Origin: an uncultured Chloroflexota bacterium | GTDB taxonomy: Bacteria; Chloroflexota; Anaerolineae; Aggregatilineales; Phototrophicaceae | Assembly (NCBI GenBank): GCA_937988705.1 | Contig: CALKIA010000187.1 | Location: forward strand, 3,713 to 67,712 | Direction of reading: 5' to 3' | DNA length: 64,000 bases | Position numbers and translations under genes: made by a program | In this document: positions 33,373-42,022 of the stretch, piece after piece | Position numbering within the stretch: position 1 is the first letter of the stretch | How the letters are laid out: every line of letters starts with the position of its first letter | The notes under the pieces: model-generated | Seen by the model: only the letters and a program-made list of their open reading frames with translations | Databases searched by the model: none | Told to the model about the DNA's origin: nothing

Positions 33373-34706
33373 TGCTGCTCTCCTCCTTTGATGAATACTT
33401 CCAAAACACCTCTCCGCTGCTCGATCTCGCGCCAGTGCGCGACTCGTGGCTGGCGCTTACACCTACCTATCAGGCTGGCGATTGGATTCTGCCACTTCCC
33501 CCTTGGCGGCATCGCCCTTATTCCAATTCCGGCGAACAGGCGTGGACGATTCTGCGCCGCGATCTCGCGCGAGCAGCTACCGACAAGCCGTTTTGTATCT
33601 ATCTCCATGCGCCGTTCTGTTCTGCCAAATGCGGCTTTTGCGATAATTACTCTTTCAAGTTGGGCAATCAGCAGCAGGAACACATCACCGCCTACGTGGA
33701 TCAATTGTGCGCCGAACTGCGCTTGTGGAGTCAGCAGGGGAATCTCAGCCAGCGCCCGGTATCGACCGTTCACATGGGCGGCGGCACACCAACGTTTTTA
33801 GGGGCTGCGGCTCTGGAACAAATCGCGGCGTGCTGCCGCGAGTGTTTCGCCATTTCTGACGAAACTGAATGGGCGCTCGAATCGACTGCGCACGATCTGA
33901 CACCGGAGGTGATCGCCACGATGCATCAGATCGGCTATCGCCGGTTGCACATCGGCGTGCAAACGCTTGAGGATGCGGTGCGTGCGGCAATCGGACGGCG
34001 CTCACGCGCTGGCGATGTGCTGAACAAGATTGAGTCGGTGTTGGCGCTCGGTTGGGTAGTCAGCGTGGATTTGATCTGCGGGCTGCCGGGGCAGACACTC
34101 GATGGTTTCTTAGCCGGTATCGACCATCTGATCCGCATAGGCGTTCACGGTTTCTCCCTCTATGAACTGCTCGTCTACCCGCAGAATCAACGCTGGGCGG
34201 CGCGACATGGACTAGTTGATCCGGATCGCCATCAGCTAAATTTCTGGATGTTTCTCGCGGGGGCGCATCTCTTAGAACAGCGCGGATTCAAGAAAAATCT
34301 CTTTAACCATTGGGCAAATGAACAAGATAAAAACATCTACTTCACTTTCCCGACACGGAACGAAGATCTGTTGGCGATAGGCACCATTGCTGATGGCATA
34401 TTTGGCGATTACCGCTATCGTCATCCGCGCTATGCGGACTATCTGCGTTCTGCTTCCGCCACCTCACCGGGGCTAGAAGGTGGGTTGTTGCACAATGCTT
34501 ACGAAAAACGCCTTTCTCCATATGTTACGGATTTACTCTCCGCCCGTGGTAGTACGCGCTTTGCAGCGATGGTTCCCCAGCTGATGGAGATTTGGCACCA
34601 ACATGGATTGATCACATTGCAAGAGTCCGGCGCATTTGACCTTACACCATCAGGCTCATGGTTTACCGGCAACATGATCGACGAAGTTTATCAGCAGATC
34701 AGGTGA
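33372..34706 (+). CDS. HemN-like radical SAM protein 4
   Basis: This 444-aa protein has HemN-family features: YLHAPFCSAKCGFCDNYSF (cluster Cys83, Cys87, Cys90), MGGGTPTFL, HIGVQTLEDAVRAAIGRRSRA, VDLICGLPGQT and a C-terminal winged-helix-like part. HemN-like enzymes include oxygen-independent coproporphyrinogen oxidases, haem chaperones (HemW) and class C radical SAM methyltransferases that modify peptides. The coupled position after protein 3 favours a peptide- or protein-modifying role, but a haem-related role is open. It has its own AAGGAG box. It ends 38 bases before the left end of a miniature IS-derived element. Confidence 0.82.
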   Translation: MLLSSFDEYFQNTSPLLDLAPVRDSWLALTPTYQAGDWILPLPPWRHRPYSNSGEQAWTILRRDLARAATDKPFCIYLHAPFCSAKCGFCDNYSFKLGNQQQEHITAYVDQLCAELRLWSQQGNLSQRPVSTVHMGGGTPTFLGAAALEQIAACCRECFAISDETEWALESTAHDLTPEVIATMHQIGYRRLHIGVQTLEDAVRAAIGRRSRAGDVLNKIESVLALGWVVSVDLICGLPGQTLDGFLAGIDHLIRIGVHGFSLYELLVYPQNQRWAARHGLVDPDRHQLNFWMFLAGAHLLEQRGFKKNLFNHWANEQDKNIYFTFPTRNEDLLAIGTIADGIFGDYRYRHPRYADYLRSASATSPGLEGGLLHNAYEKRLSPYVTDLLSARGSTRFAAMVPQLMEIWHQHGLITLQESGAFDLTPSGSWFTGNMIDEVYQQIR

Positions 34707-34743
34707 CGAAGCCAGCCAACACTTCGTCTGGTCAGTCAATGAA

Positions 34744-35084
34744 CCCTGTATGGTGCGAAAACCCTATCCATTCTCATGTATTCTCGACCAAAACCCGATC
34801 TCCTCTGGTAAGATAGCGCCTTTCATCGCTCGAATTGGTCACTGCTCTTCATGTTCTGGCACTCCCTTTATCAACTCCTTGCCTTCCTACTCGATATGGT
34901 ACGCATTGTGCGGCAACCGCTCGATCAGAAAGACCTCGAAATCCTATTCCTGCGCCAGCAACTCGCCGTTGTTCGCCGTCGGCAGAAACGTGCACCTGGC
35001 GCGACATCTTGCACGGTCTCATCCACGATTTTCGCCGCGTCGCTTAGCTTTCCCGTGCGGATATGGTTTTCGCACCCTACACGG
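34744..35084 (+). mobile_element. Miniature IS derivative (about 341 bp) with 26-bp terminal inverted repeats
   Basis: The left end (34744-34769, CCCTGTATGGTGCGAAAACC...) and right end (35059-35084) are inverted repeats with about three mismatches in 26. Inside, the transposase N-terminus (FWHSLYQLLAFLLDMVRIVR ... LRQQLAVVRRRQKRAP) runs straight into its last residues (the DNA for RDILHGLIHDFRRVA). The whole catalytic domain has therefore been lost. It is a non-autonomous element of the subfamily whose right end also closes the hybrid IS at 51.3 kb. No clear target duplication was found. Confidence 0.75.
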
Positions 35085-35485
35085 GATGGCTTATGCGATC
35101 CAGTCGGAGGAAGTACTCGACATGATGCGGCGTTACGATGTGTTGCCAGTGTAGTGCTATATAAGGAAGCGAAAACCCGTTCACGCCCTTCACCCCCTTC
35201 ACTTCTTCCCTCAGGATTTGTGAACGGTGTGAACGGTTCAGGGTCGGAAGAGATTCAGCGCTCTACTAACTCTAGAGATATTTTGCCGTTCCTATCGGAA
35301 TGACTTCAGCAATACGATCGCATCTCTGCCTGATTTCTCGCGTGGATAAAGTTTTCATCTACCACAGGTATTTCGATCCTATATGATCTCGCTGTGAAAT
35401 GGCGCAAACCAGTCTGGTGTGATTCTGAGTTGAGAGTTTTCTCGCACGAAAAATGGGATTACGTCAAGCGGTGCATTAACTTCGA
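35085..35485. other. Spacer between two IS-derived elements
   Basis: No gene was recognised. A 22-codon frame touching the IS end (MAYAIQSEEVLDMMRRYDVL) may be a gene remnant. Between 35177 and 35236 there are spaced TTCAC repeats. One CCGTTCAC faces two copies of its complement GTGAACGG, which can form alternative hairpins. Confidence 0.35.
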
Positions 35486-36714
35486 CCCTGTATGGTGGAA
35501 AAACTCTGTCTGACACCGACTATGCCTCAACTAGAAGGGAAGAACGTGCTATGCTTCTCTCCTGTTATTCGATATCGGAGAAGTGATTCCCTTACCAATG
35601 GTCTATCACTTCCTATTGTACTTGACTACGCTCATCTTCGACCTGTTTGCGTCCATCCGCCTTGCACCTGATGAGAAAGACCTGCAGATTGCGCTCCTCC
35701 AGCAGCAACTCCGCGTGCTGAAGCGCAAAGTCAAGAAGAAACCACGTCTCTCGCGACCTGCGAAGTTGATGCTTATGGCCTTGACGACCCATATGCAGCG
35801 CCAAACGCAGCAGTGGCAGCAGCGTTTGCGCGAAGCCGTGTGACCGGTTCAACCTGAAACGGTGCTGAACTGGCATCGAGAGCTGGTGCGTCGGGAATGG
35901 GCTTTTCGGCGACCAAACCATGGAGGACGGCCAAAGCTGGATGGCGAGATCGAGGCGCTGATCGTGCGGAATGTGCGCGAGAACCGCGCATGGGGTACGA
36001 CAAAATCCAAGGCGAGTTGTTGAAATTCGGTTTCGTCGTCGATCCAACGACTGTCAAGAACGTCCTGCGCCGCCATCATCTCCTGCCCGCGCCCCAACGC
36101 GGTCAGGGTTCGTGGCGGACGTTTCTGAACCACTATCGACAGCAGCTGCTCGCGTGCGATTTCTTCACCGTCGAAACGCTGCATCGGCAAACGGTGTATG
36201 TCCTCTTCTTCATCGAGCTGGGAACTCGCCGTGTTCAGGTCGTCGGTTGTACCGAACATCCCACTTCCGCTTGGGTCACGCAACAAGCCCGGCAACTCTG
36301 TTGGTCGGTCGAAGGGCGCCAGCCAACGGTGCGTTATCTCCTTCATGATCACGATACCAAATTTCCTGCCTCCTTCGATCAGGTATTTGCTGCCCAGCAG
36401 ATCGACGTCATCCACACTCCCATTCGAGCCCCGAATGCCAATGCGTTTGCCGAACGCTGAGTGCGTTCAGTTCGTCAAGAGTGTCTTGACCATCTGCTGA
36501 TTTTGAATCAGCGGCATCTTGTCCATGTCCTCACCGAATACATCGACTATTACAATGTGCCTCGTCCTCATCAAGGACTCGATCAGCAAGCGCCTATTGC
36601 CATACCACGATCTCCGCAAGGAGTCATCCGATGCCGCGATGTTCTCGGAGGTGTTTTGCACGATTATTACGGCGAGGCTGCTTGAATTCCCCTCGGGTAA
36701 GGTTTTTCCACCTT
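35486..36714 (+). mobile_element. Left IS copy (IS3/IS481-like integrase-type transposase)
   Basis: The left end CCCTGTATGGTGGAAAAAC (about 35486) and the right-end block GGTTTTTCCACC (36701-36712) form imperfect inverted repeats, enclosing about 1.2 kb with one transposase gene. It belongs to a subfamily with a different end sequence (TTTTTCCACC) from the miniature element at 34.7 kb. Its 3' half is the start of the 7.45-kb tandem duplication. Confidence 0.7.
35598..36685 (+). pseudogene. Transposase of left IS copy, broken at three places
   Basis: The protein can be followed from MVYHFLLYLTTLIFDLFASI through the winged-helix part, the DDE catalytic domain (LLACDFFTVET; LLHDHDTKF; NANAFAER) and the end (VRQECLDHLLILNQ; RPHQGLDQQAP). 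It is interrupted by TGA at 35841, a lost C near 35983 and TGA at 36458, right after the expected catalytic Glu-Arg. Compared with the junction copy, the first two defects are private and the third is shared. It is inactive unless the stop is read through. Confidence 0.8.
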
Positions 36715-37115
36715 TCACTCTATCCTCTTTTCAGAGTTGAGCGAGAAGACTCATACAGTCTGCATCACGACTATCGACGAAGTGCTTGATTCCTGTTTTC
36801 TCCCTCAAATGCGCTAAGTAGCCAGCACAACCCGTTTTCCACAGCTTCTATACACTGTTTGAGATACTGTTGGGCATCGACTGGATCGATTAAGCTAGCA
36901 GTGGATGCGGCGGGTCTGGCGCTAGGCTTACACCAGAGCGTGCTTTGTATTTAGCGTTCTCGAGTGCTTTTCTGATCTTTCTCTGGTCTGCATTCACTAA
37001 TTCCTACATTAGGTGTTTTGATAGAATGAAATCCATTGCGCATCCTCTGTGTTGTATCAGTTCATCAAGTGTTCGGTTTGGAACCCGATATTATCAGATT
37101 CGCTGCGGACAAAGC
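36715..37115 (-). other. Gap after left IS, holding a possible broken small gene
   Basis: Apart from the small minus-strand frames at 36771-36997, nothing was recognised in this stretch between the IS end and the ABC operon. No clear terminator for the operon was found. Confidence 0.3.
36771..36997 (-). pseudogene. Possible small gene downstream of ABC operon, split by a frameshift
   Basis: On the minus strand a GTG at 36997 with an AGGAATTA box opens a 35-codon frame (NADQRKIRKALENAKYKARS, ending PPHPLLA). Directly overlapping it, the next frame continues with a protein-like helix sequence (LIDPVDAQQYLKQCIEAVEN, then GLCWLLSAFEG) to a TAG at 36771. A single frameshift would join them into about 75-80 residues. 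It could be a seventh operon gene. No family was recognised. Confidence 0.3.
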
Positions 37116-37970
37116 TTATCCTATTCGAGGAGGTTTGTTGCGCTGGCGGGTCAACAGTAAATATGCATCCTCCAACGTTGCATCGACGCTTACAGCCTCC
37201 AGATGAGATGGGCGCTTGAGGGAGCGGACGATGCAGTAATCTCCCTGTGGGGTGATGCGAACAATCGATTCTGGCATTGTTAGCCGTGACAATTGCTCAA
37301 TAGGTAGTCGAAGTTCATAAATCTGTCCGGCAGCTGCGGCACACAGCGTCTCGATGTCGCCAGCGTACAAAATATGACCGTCCTGCAGAATGATGACAGT
37401 CTGAGCCAGTCGTTCCGCCTCTTCGGGGAGATGTGTGCTAAAAATCGTCAATCCACTGTATTTCTTCACTAGACGATGGACGTTCTCTCGTTCCGTGACA
37501 TCTAAACCGCGACTGAGCTCATCCAGCAGCAGCAGGCGGGGCTGGTTGAGCAGCGCTTGCGCGATCCCCACACGGCGCATTTGCCCGCTGGAAAGCTGGC
37601 GGAAGGGGTGATCTGCGAGGTCATCTAAATGCAGTGCGGCTAACACGCTTGCCGGGCTGCCGCCTCGCAGTCGAGCGAGATAGGTCAGGAGTTTGCGCGG
37701 TGTCAGGGCGGCGGGCAGTTCTACATCTTGCGGCAAGTAACCGATCTGCGTCCGCAGCGCGCGCTGATCGTGCCCGTAGTGCTGCCCCTCAAAGGACAAT
37801 TCGCCGGCATCCGGCTGACACAACGTTGCCAATACCCGCAGCAGCGTCGATTTTCCTGACCCATTCGCCCCCAATAGGGCAACCACCCCGTCCGACAAGG
37901 TGAAGCTCACGTCTTGAAGTGCAACTTGTGAGCCATAGCGTTTACTCAGATTGCGGACGATCAGTGCCAT
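37116..37970 (-). CDS. ABC transporter ATP-binding protein (copy A, last operon gene)
   Basis: The 284-aa ATPase has Walker A GANGSGKST (residues 34-42), a Q-loop (IGYLPQD), signature LSSGQMRR, Walker B LLLLDE and a H-loop (STHLPEEAERL). The residue after Walker B Glu is Leu rather than the usual Pro (DELSRGLD). The C-terminal 70 residues form a regulatory-like domain ending TLEDAYLLL, as in CcmA/NatA-type exporters and multidrug ATPases. It overlaps the upstream membrane-protein gene by 10 bases. It probably powers one of the membrane proteins encoded in the operon. Confidence 0.9.
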   Translation of the reverse strand: MALIVRNLSKRYGSQVALQDVSFTLSDGVVALLGANGSGKSTLLRVLATLCQPDAGELSFEGQHYGHDQRALRTQIGYLPQDVELPAALTPRKLLTYLARLRGGSPASVLAALHLDDLADHPFRQLSSGQMRRVGIAQALLNQPRLLLLDELSRGLDVTERENVHRLVKKYSGLTIFSTHLPEEAERLAQTVIILQDGHILYAGDIETLCAAAAGQIYELRLPIEQLSRLTMPESIVRITPQGDYCIVRSLKRPSHLEAVSVDATLEDAYLLLTRQRNKPPRIG

Positions 37971-38794
37971 TGTGTCAGTGAACGCCCCGACTCGTAAATC
38001 AGGAACAACCCAGCTATCAATACTATCGCTGCTAGGAGCGGCAGCGTGCTGGATAAGCTGAGATGGGCGATAATCGTGCTGGCGTTCGGTATATCAATGG
38101 AGGTCGCCAGCACGATCTCGCGCCACCCCCCGAACACCAGCAGTCCCCACACGAGCATCGGCGCGATCACCCCAGCGAAATTGTTCCAACGGACTGAACA
38201 GAACAAGGCAATTCCGACTACGCCCAGCATCGGCCCGAACCAGATGAGCAGCAGTCGCCACAGGACGATCTGCAACCCTTGTGTCCAGACCACCAACAAA
38301 AGCAGCAGGGCGACTGTACCCGTCAGCGCCAAGATGAGCGCCAAGCGGATATAGAGAAATTCGAGCGGCTGGATCTGACTGAGCTGCTCAAACTCCCACA
38401 GGGTGCGCGTTGCTGGACGAAAGAGATAGGCTACGCCGATGACAGCGATCAAAGGGGAGAGGACGACCAGACAGAGAGTCGCTTCTGCCCCGCCGACGCC
38501 GATACTGAGCAGCACCCCGATCAGCATAACCAACCCGCTCGACCACCAGAACGGCGCTTCTAACAGGCTCATCTGCGCCCATGCTAAGCGCAGCCAATCG
38601 CGTACCCCTCGGCGGGGGAACATCGGGACAGGCAGCGGTAATTCGGTACGCTGTTTTTCCAGCAGAGGCGTGATTGCTGCCAGCAATCGTCCCGTATCGG
38701 GTTCTGCGACAGCATACTGCTCTAAACGCGCGATCAATGGTTGCACATCGCCCAATTCAGCGCGTTCCTCCGGCGACAAATCATGTTCAATCAT
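37961..38794 (-). CDS. Polytopic membrane protein following the ECF sigma gene (copy A)
   Basis: The 277-aa protein has a soluble N-terminus of about 75 residues (MIEHDLSPEERAELGDVQPL and onward) and then six hydrophobic segments. It overlaps the sigma gene by 8 bases and is overlapped in turn by the ATPase gene. This position, directly after an ECF sigma factor, is where an anti-sigma factor is normally found. The acidic N-terminus could bind sigma and the membrane part could act as permease or sensor. No zinc anti-sigma Cys/His motif is present. Either role is inference. Confidence 0.65.
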   Translation of the reverse strand: MIEHDLSPEERAELGDVQPLIARLEQYAVAEPDTGRLLAAITPLLEKQRTELPLPVPMFPRRGVRDWLRLAWAQMSLLEAPFWWSSGLVMLIGVLLSIGVGGAEATLCLVVLSPLIAVIGVAYLFRPATRTLWEFEQLSQIQPLEFLYIRLALILALTGTVALLLLLVVWTQGLQIVLWRLLLIWFGPMLGVVGIALFCSVRWNNFAGVIAPMLVWGLLVFGGWREIVLATSIDIPNASTIIAHLSLSSTLPLLAAIVLIAGLFLIYESGRSLTQWH

Positions 38795-39323
38795 GGATCA
38801 CCTCGGTGAGCGCTAAAAAACCTTTCATCTGCTTCAGGGCATGGAACAGGCGGCTTTTCACCGTGCCGACCGGCGTGTGCGTCACATCCGCGATTTCGTC
38901 CAGCTTCAGATCATGGTAGAAACGCAAAATCAGCACCTCGCGGTGATCGGGCGACAATTTTGCCAGCGCCTGAATGACCGTTTCCCGATCATGGGCGGCA
39001 AAACCAGTGTCATCGGAAAAAACCTCCGCCTGTTCCTCAAAATCAGCGGCACGCTCGTAACGGTAGCGAGCGGACTTGAAATAGTCGCGTGCCAGATTCC
39101 GCGCCACAGTATAGGCCCATGACTTGAAGTGTGTCGGCGGCACGCCTTGATAGGTGAGCAGGCGTGTAAACGTTTCTTGCGTCAAATCGTCGGCCAGCGC
39201 CACATCACCGGTAAAACGACACAAGAACTTGTATAGAGGAACGTGATAACGCTGGACCAATTCGATGAGTGCGGCCTCATTCCCGTGAAGCACCTGTCGA
39301 TACAGCGTTTCATCGTCCAACAT
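38787..39323 (-). CDS. ECF-type RNA polymerase sigma factor (copy A)
   Basis: ATG 39323 has a GGAGGGG box 4 bases upstream, giving 178 aa; the longer frame lies within the preceding gene. Region 2 (LIELVQRYHVPLYKFLCRFTGD; DLTQETFTRL; FKSWAYTVARNLARDYF) and region 4 (LSPDHREVLILRFYHDLKLDEIA, then TPVGTVKSRLFHALKQ) are complete. ECF sigmas direct polymerase to stress- or envelope-response promoters, often their own operon. It overlaps genes on both sides (14 and 8 bases), so all are coupled. No anti-sigma of known type is adjacent unless the next membrane protein serves as one. Confidence 0.92.
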   Translation of the reverse strand: MLDDETLYRQVLHGNEAALIELVQRYHVPLYKFLCRFTGDVALADDLTQETFTRLLTYQGVPPTHFKSWAYTVARNLARDYFKSARYRYERAADFEEQAEVFSDDTGFAAHDRETVIQALAKLSPDHREVLILRFYHDLKLDEIADVTHTPVGTVKSRLFHALKQMKGFLALTEVIHD

Positions 39324-39978
39324 AGCCCCTCCGACGCCAAGCGCTGTAGGCAGCGTTGAGTGCAAAAAAGATCACCGCACCGCCAATCAGCAGGGCGCGA
39401 TTGAGCGCCGGATCTAGGCCTGGCAGCGGGGTCGAGTGGTTGAACAGGAACAAGACCTGCGTGTAGGCGCCCTGAGAGGTCAACTCTCCGTACCAGTAAC
39501 CGACAATCACGCCGGCGGCGATCCAATAGCTGCCGCTGAGGTTGTTGACCAGGAGCGCCAAGCCCGCCAGATAGAGCGCGGGCGCGAAGGCGGGCAGCAC
39601 CACGTGCTTGAAATCGTACTCGCCATAGGCAAAATAGCACAACAGCGCCGCCAGCAGTCCGCTCAAGGCGATGAGCACGGCGGCTTCCAGTGCCCGCAGC
39701 AGCGGTACATACCATGAACGTTCGGCATAGGTGCGGCGCAGCTCATCGAACCCTTCTTCACGTTCAATTGTCATCAGATGCCCGCACGCCAGCCCGCCGG
39801 ACAGCGCCAGCGCGAGTTCGAACACGCTCACCATCTGCGCCAACGATGGGAGGGACTGGCGGTTCGTCCAGACAATCCACCCAATGAGCATGTACCCCGG
39901 CAGGATCAAGAGGGGTAACAGGGCTGTGATGCCAAAGACGATGCGCGCTTCGTAATAGACGACGCTTCTAAGCGCCAT
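39310..39978 (-). CDS. ABC-2-like membrane protein (copy A)
   Basis: The 222-aa protein has six hydrophobic segments with small connecting loops (MTIEREEGFDELRRTYAERS between the second and third). It ends with a basic tail. The overall layout fits a small ABC-2 type permease subunit. It overlaps the start of the sigma gene by 14 bases and its own start overlaps the large permease by 11 bases. It probably forms the transport channel with the permease-peptidase fusion. No family name can be given with certainty. Confidence 0.65.
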   Translation of the reverse strand: MALRSVVYYEARIVFGITALLPLLILPGYMLIGWIVWTNRQSLPSLAQMVSVFELALALSGGLACGHLMTIEREEGFDELRRTYAERSWYVPLLRALEAAVLIALSGLLAALLCYFAYGEYDFKHVVLPAFAPALYLAGLALLVNNLSGSYWIAAGVIVGYWYGELTSQGAYTQVLFLFNHSTPLPGLDPALNRALLIGGAVIFFALNAAYSAWRRRGYVGR

Positions 39979-42022
39979 GCAGCGTCTCCGTGATCCAACC
40001 GTCGACTTCTTCGACCGACAGTGCGCTCAATCCATCGATTTGGGCACGCATAGCGCGCAGCAGGTCGAAGGTCGCCGTTTCGCCAGCCGAAACATAGGCA
40101 GCATACAGCCGGCTAGCGATTCGATAGCGTTCTGCGAAGGGCACAGATGAGTAAAACATCGTATTGCCCGCGGGCAGTCCATCTTCCAGCAGCGGACGCA
40201 TCGCCGCTGCGTCCCCGCCTGTCAGATAATGCACCCACAGGAAATAGGCGATGTTTTCCGTCAGCGCATTGTCGCGCCCCAAGAGGCTTTTAATCAATGG
40301 CGCGCCCACGTCCATGTAGACGTTTTGCTCGCCTGTGTCCAAGTAGGCAAAGTCGCGCGGATCAATGAACAGGTACAGCGCTTCGCGGGTTGCCGGGTAC
40401 ACCTGCCAGCCAGAAAAGCTGTCACTCGCCAGCGACACAGCAGCTACCGTCAGATCGGGCAGATCGGGAAAGAAGCGGTGCAGGTAATCGTAGGCGGGTA
40501 CGATGTAGTGTTCGATGGGCGCAAGCACATCACCGCCGTCTGCGACACTGATAACCGTCAGCCGTCCCTCTATCAGCGTTCGAAGGTTGCTGGCCGCGAC
40601 CACCTGTGCCCAGGTGGTGCTGTCCGATGCAAACGTCGTCGCGTCGATTGGTGTCAGATTCGAAGCGAATGTGAGTGGGCCGGGATTATCCACCGTAAGG
40701 CGGAAGGCAGCCGGTTGATCGAGGAGGCAGGTCGGCACAGCGGCGAAGTTCTCATCGTACTGCGTAAAATTCGGGAAGAGGCGTCCCGGCACTGGATACC
40801 ACAGCACGGCACATGGTAGATACACCCCCTCCGGGCGAATGAAGTAGGTCGCTTCAGGCGGTCGACCCAGTCGTCGCTCCCGATAGGTGATGCTGCCCGT
40901 GTAGGCGAGACTAACTGATGTGGAGTCGCCGGGAGCGAGCGGCGCGGGCAGCGTCAGCGTCACGATATCGCCGTCACGCACCAGTGGAACACTCGCTTCG
41001 ACGATCTCGAACTGGTGATACAGCGAGAAAGTAAGTTCGGTCAGCGGCGCACTGCTCCGATTTACCACCTCCATCTGTGCGGAGAGCTGCGCCGGATCGT
41101 CCAGCGCAAAAACGACAGCATAGGCCGTCACGCTGAATGGCATGGCGGAGGGCAGTATGGGAGCGCCTGAAGCGGCTTGCTGCTGTTCCTCAATCCGGAT
41201 CTGCTGGTTGGCGGCATGAACCTCTAATGCAAAACTGGCAGTGGCTAAGACGACGATACCGAGGGCTGTCATTAGCAGCGCGGCAATCCACGGCGACCGC
41301 CGTTGAAAGCGAACCGTCAACATCCACCACAGCATCAAACTCCCCAGCAGCGCAATCAGCCCGGCATAAAACAGGGTCGTCAAGCTGGGCAGCTGACCCT
41401 GCGGAATCTGTCCCCACACCAGTGGATTGACGGATTGGTTCATCGTCACGAAATTGATCAGGTTGATGCCGGGAAGGGGCAGACCGTCATTATTCAGTAG
41501 GTTTGGGATGAGCCCCGCTCCCACCCACAGCACCGCGAACAACGGATACATCCAGCGTCGAATGCTCACCGTGTGCTGCACCGCTGTGATCAACATCGTG
41601 ATAAACCCGAACGATAGGAGCACTAAAAGCAGCTGATGCAAAGTATAGGCTAGGGGCAAACGCCCCGGCGGCGCCGTGACCAGTACGACTAGGGGGGCGA
41701 CAACCAGTGCCCCGAGCGCCGTGATCCCGGCCATCCAGCGCGCTAGCAGTACTTCCACGCCCGTAGGAAGTGCCACTTCCAGCAGATCAAAGCGATTGCG
41801 CGTCGGGCGCGAGACCTGAATGCCCGTGAGGAACAGGGCGATCAAACTGCCGAAGCCCAGCACGATGTTGAATAAGCCGCGAATGCTGCGATAGTCGTCC
41901 TGCGTGTACGTGGCGATGATGAAGCCGCTCCACACCACTAGAAACAGCAGATAGCTCCAGTGGAAGGCGAGGCGCAGTTCGAGCCGGTAGACAGCCCCAA
42001 AGCGTCGCAGTGTGCTAGACAT
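39968..42022 (-). CDS. ABC-2 permease fused to an M1-aminopeptidase-like domain (copy A)
   Basis: In this 684-aa protein the first 275 residues hold six or more membrane segments of ABC-2 type (YRLELRLAFHWSYLLFLVVW; LFLTGIQVSRPTRNRFDLLE). The rest is extracytoplasmic. It begins with a beta-rich part like the N-terminal domain of M1 aminopeptidases (AYAVVFALDDPAQLSAQMEV; VSLAYTGSITYRER; ALWYPVPGRLFPNFTQYDEN). A helical part without a His-Glu-x-x-His zinc site follows. It is therefore probably a binding domain derived from a peptidase, not an active one. It overlaps the ATPase gene by 8 bases. Confidence 0.75.
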   Translation of the reverse strand: MSSTLRRFGAVYRLELRLAFHWSYLLFLVVWSGFIIATYTQDDYRSIRGLFNIVLGFGSLIALFLTGIQVSRPTRNRFDLLEVALPTGVEVLLARWMAGITALGALVVAPLVVLVTAPPGRLPLAYTLHQLLLVLLSFGFITMLITAVQHTVSIRRWMYPLFAVLWVGAGLIPNLLNNDGLPLPGINLINFVTMNQSVNPLVWGQIPQGQLPSLTTLFYAGLIALLGSLMLWWMLTVRFQRRSPWIAALLMTALGIVVLATASFALEVHAANQQIRIEEQQQAASGAPILPSAMPFSVTAYAVVFALDDPAQLSAQMEVVNRSSAPLTELTFSLYHQFEIVEASVPLVRDGDIVTLTLPAPLAPGDSTSVSLAYTGSITYRERRLGRPPEATYFIRPEGVYLPCAVLWYPVPGRLFPNFTQYDENFAAVPTCLLDQPAAFRLTVDNPGPLTFASNLTPIDATTFASDSTTWAQVVAASNLRTLIEGRLTVISVADGGDVLAPIEHYIVPAYDYLHRFFPDLPDLTVAAVSLASDSFSGWQVYPATREALYLFIDPRDFAYLDTGEQNVYMDVGAPLIKSLLGRDNALTENIAYFLWVHYLTGGDAAAMRPLLEDGLPAGNTMFYSSVPFAERYRIASRLYAAYVSAGETATFDLLRAMRAQIDGLSALSVEEVDGWITETLHGA

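Noticed and set aside
36455..36463. TGA read as tryptophan (alternative genetic code)
   Set aside because: Ordinary genes here end with TGA (for example the ICMT-like gene at 10592) and the related right IS uses TGG, so this is a mutation.
40229..40819. 196-codon frame opposite the permease-peptidase gene (and its copy at 47679)
   Set aside because: Antisense shadow; no start signal and no domain.
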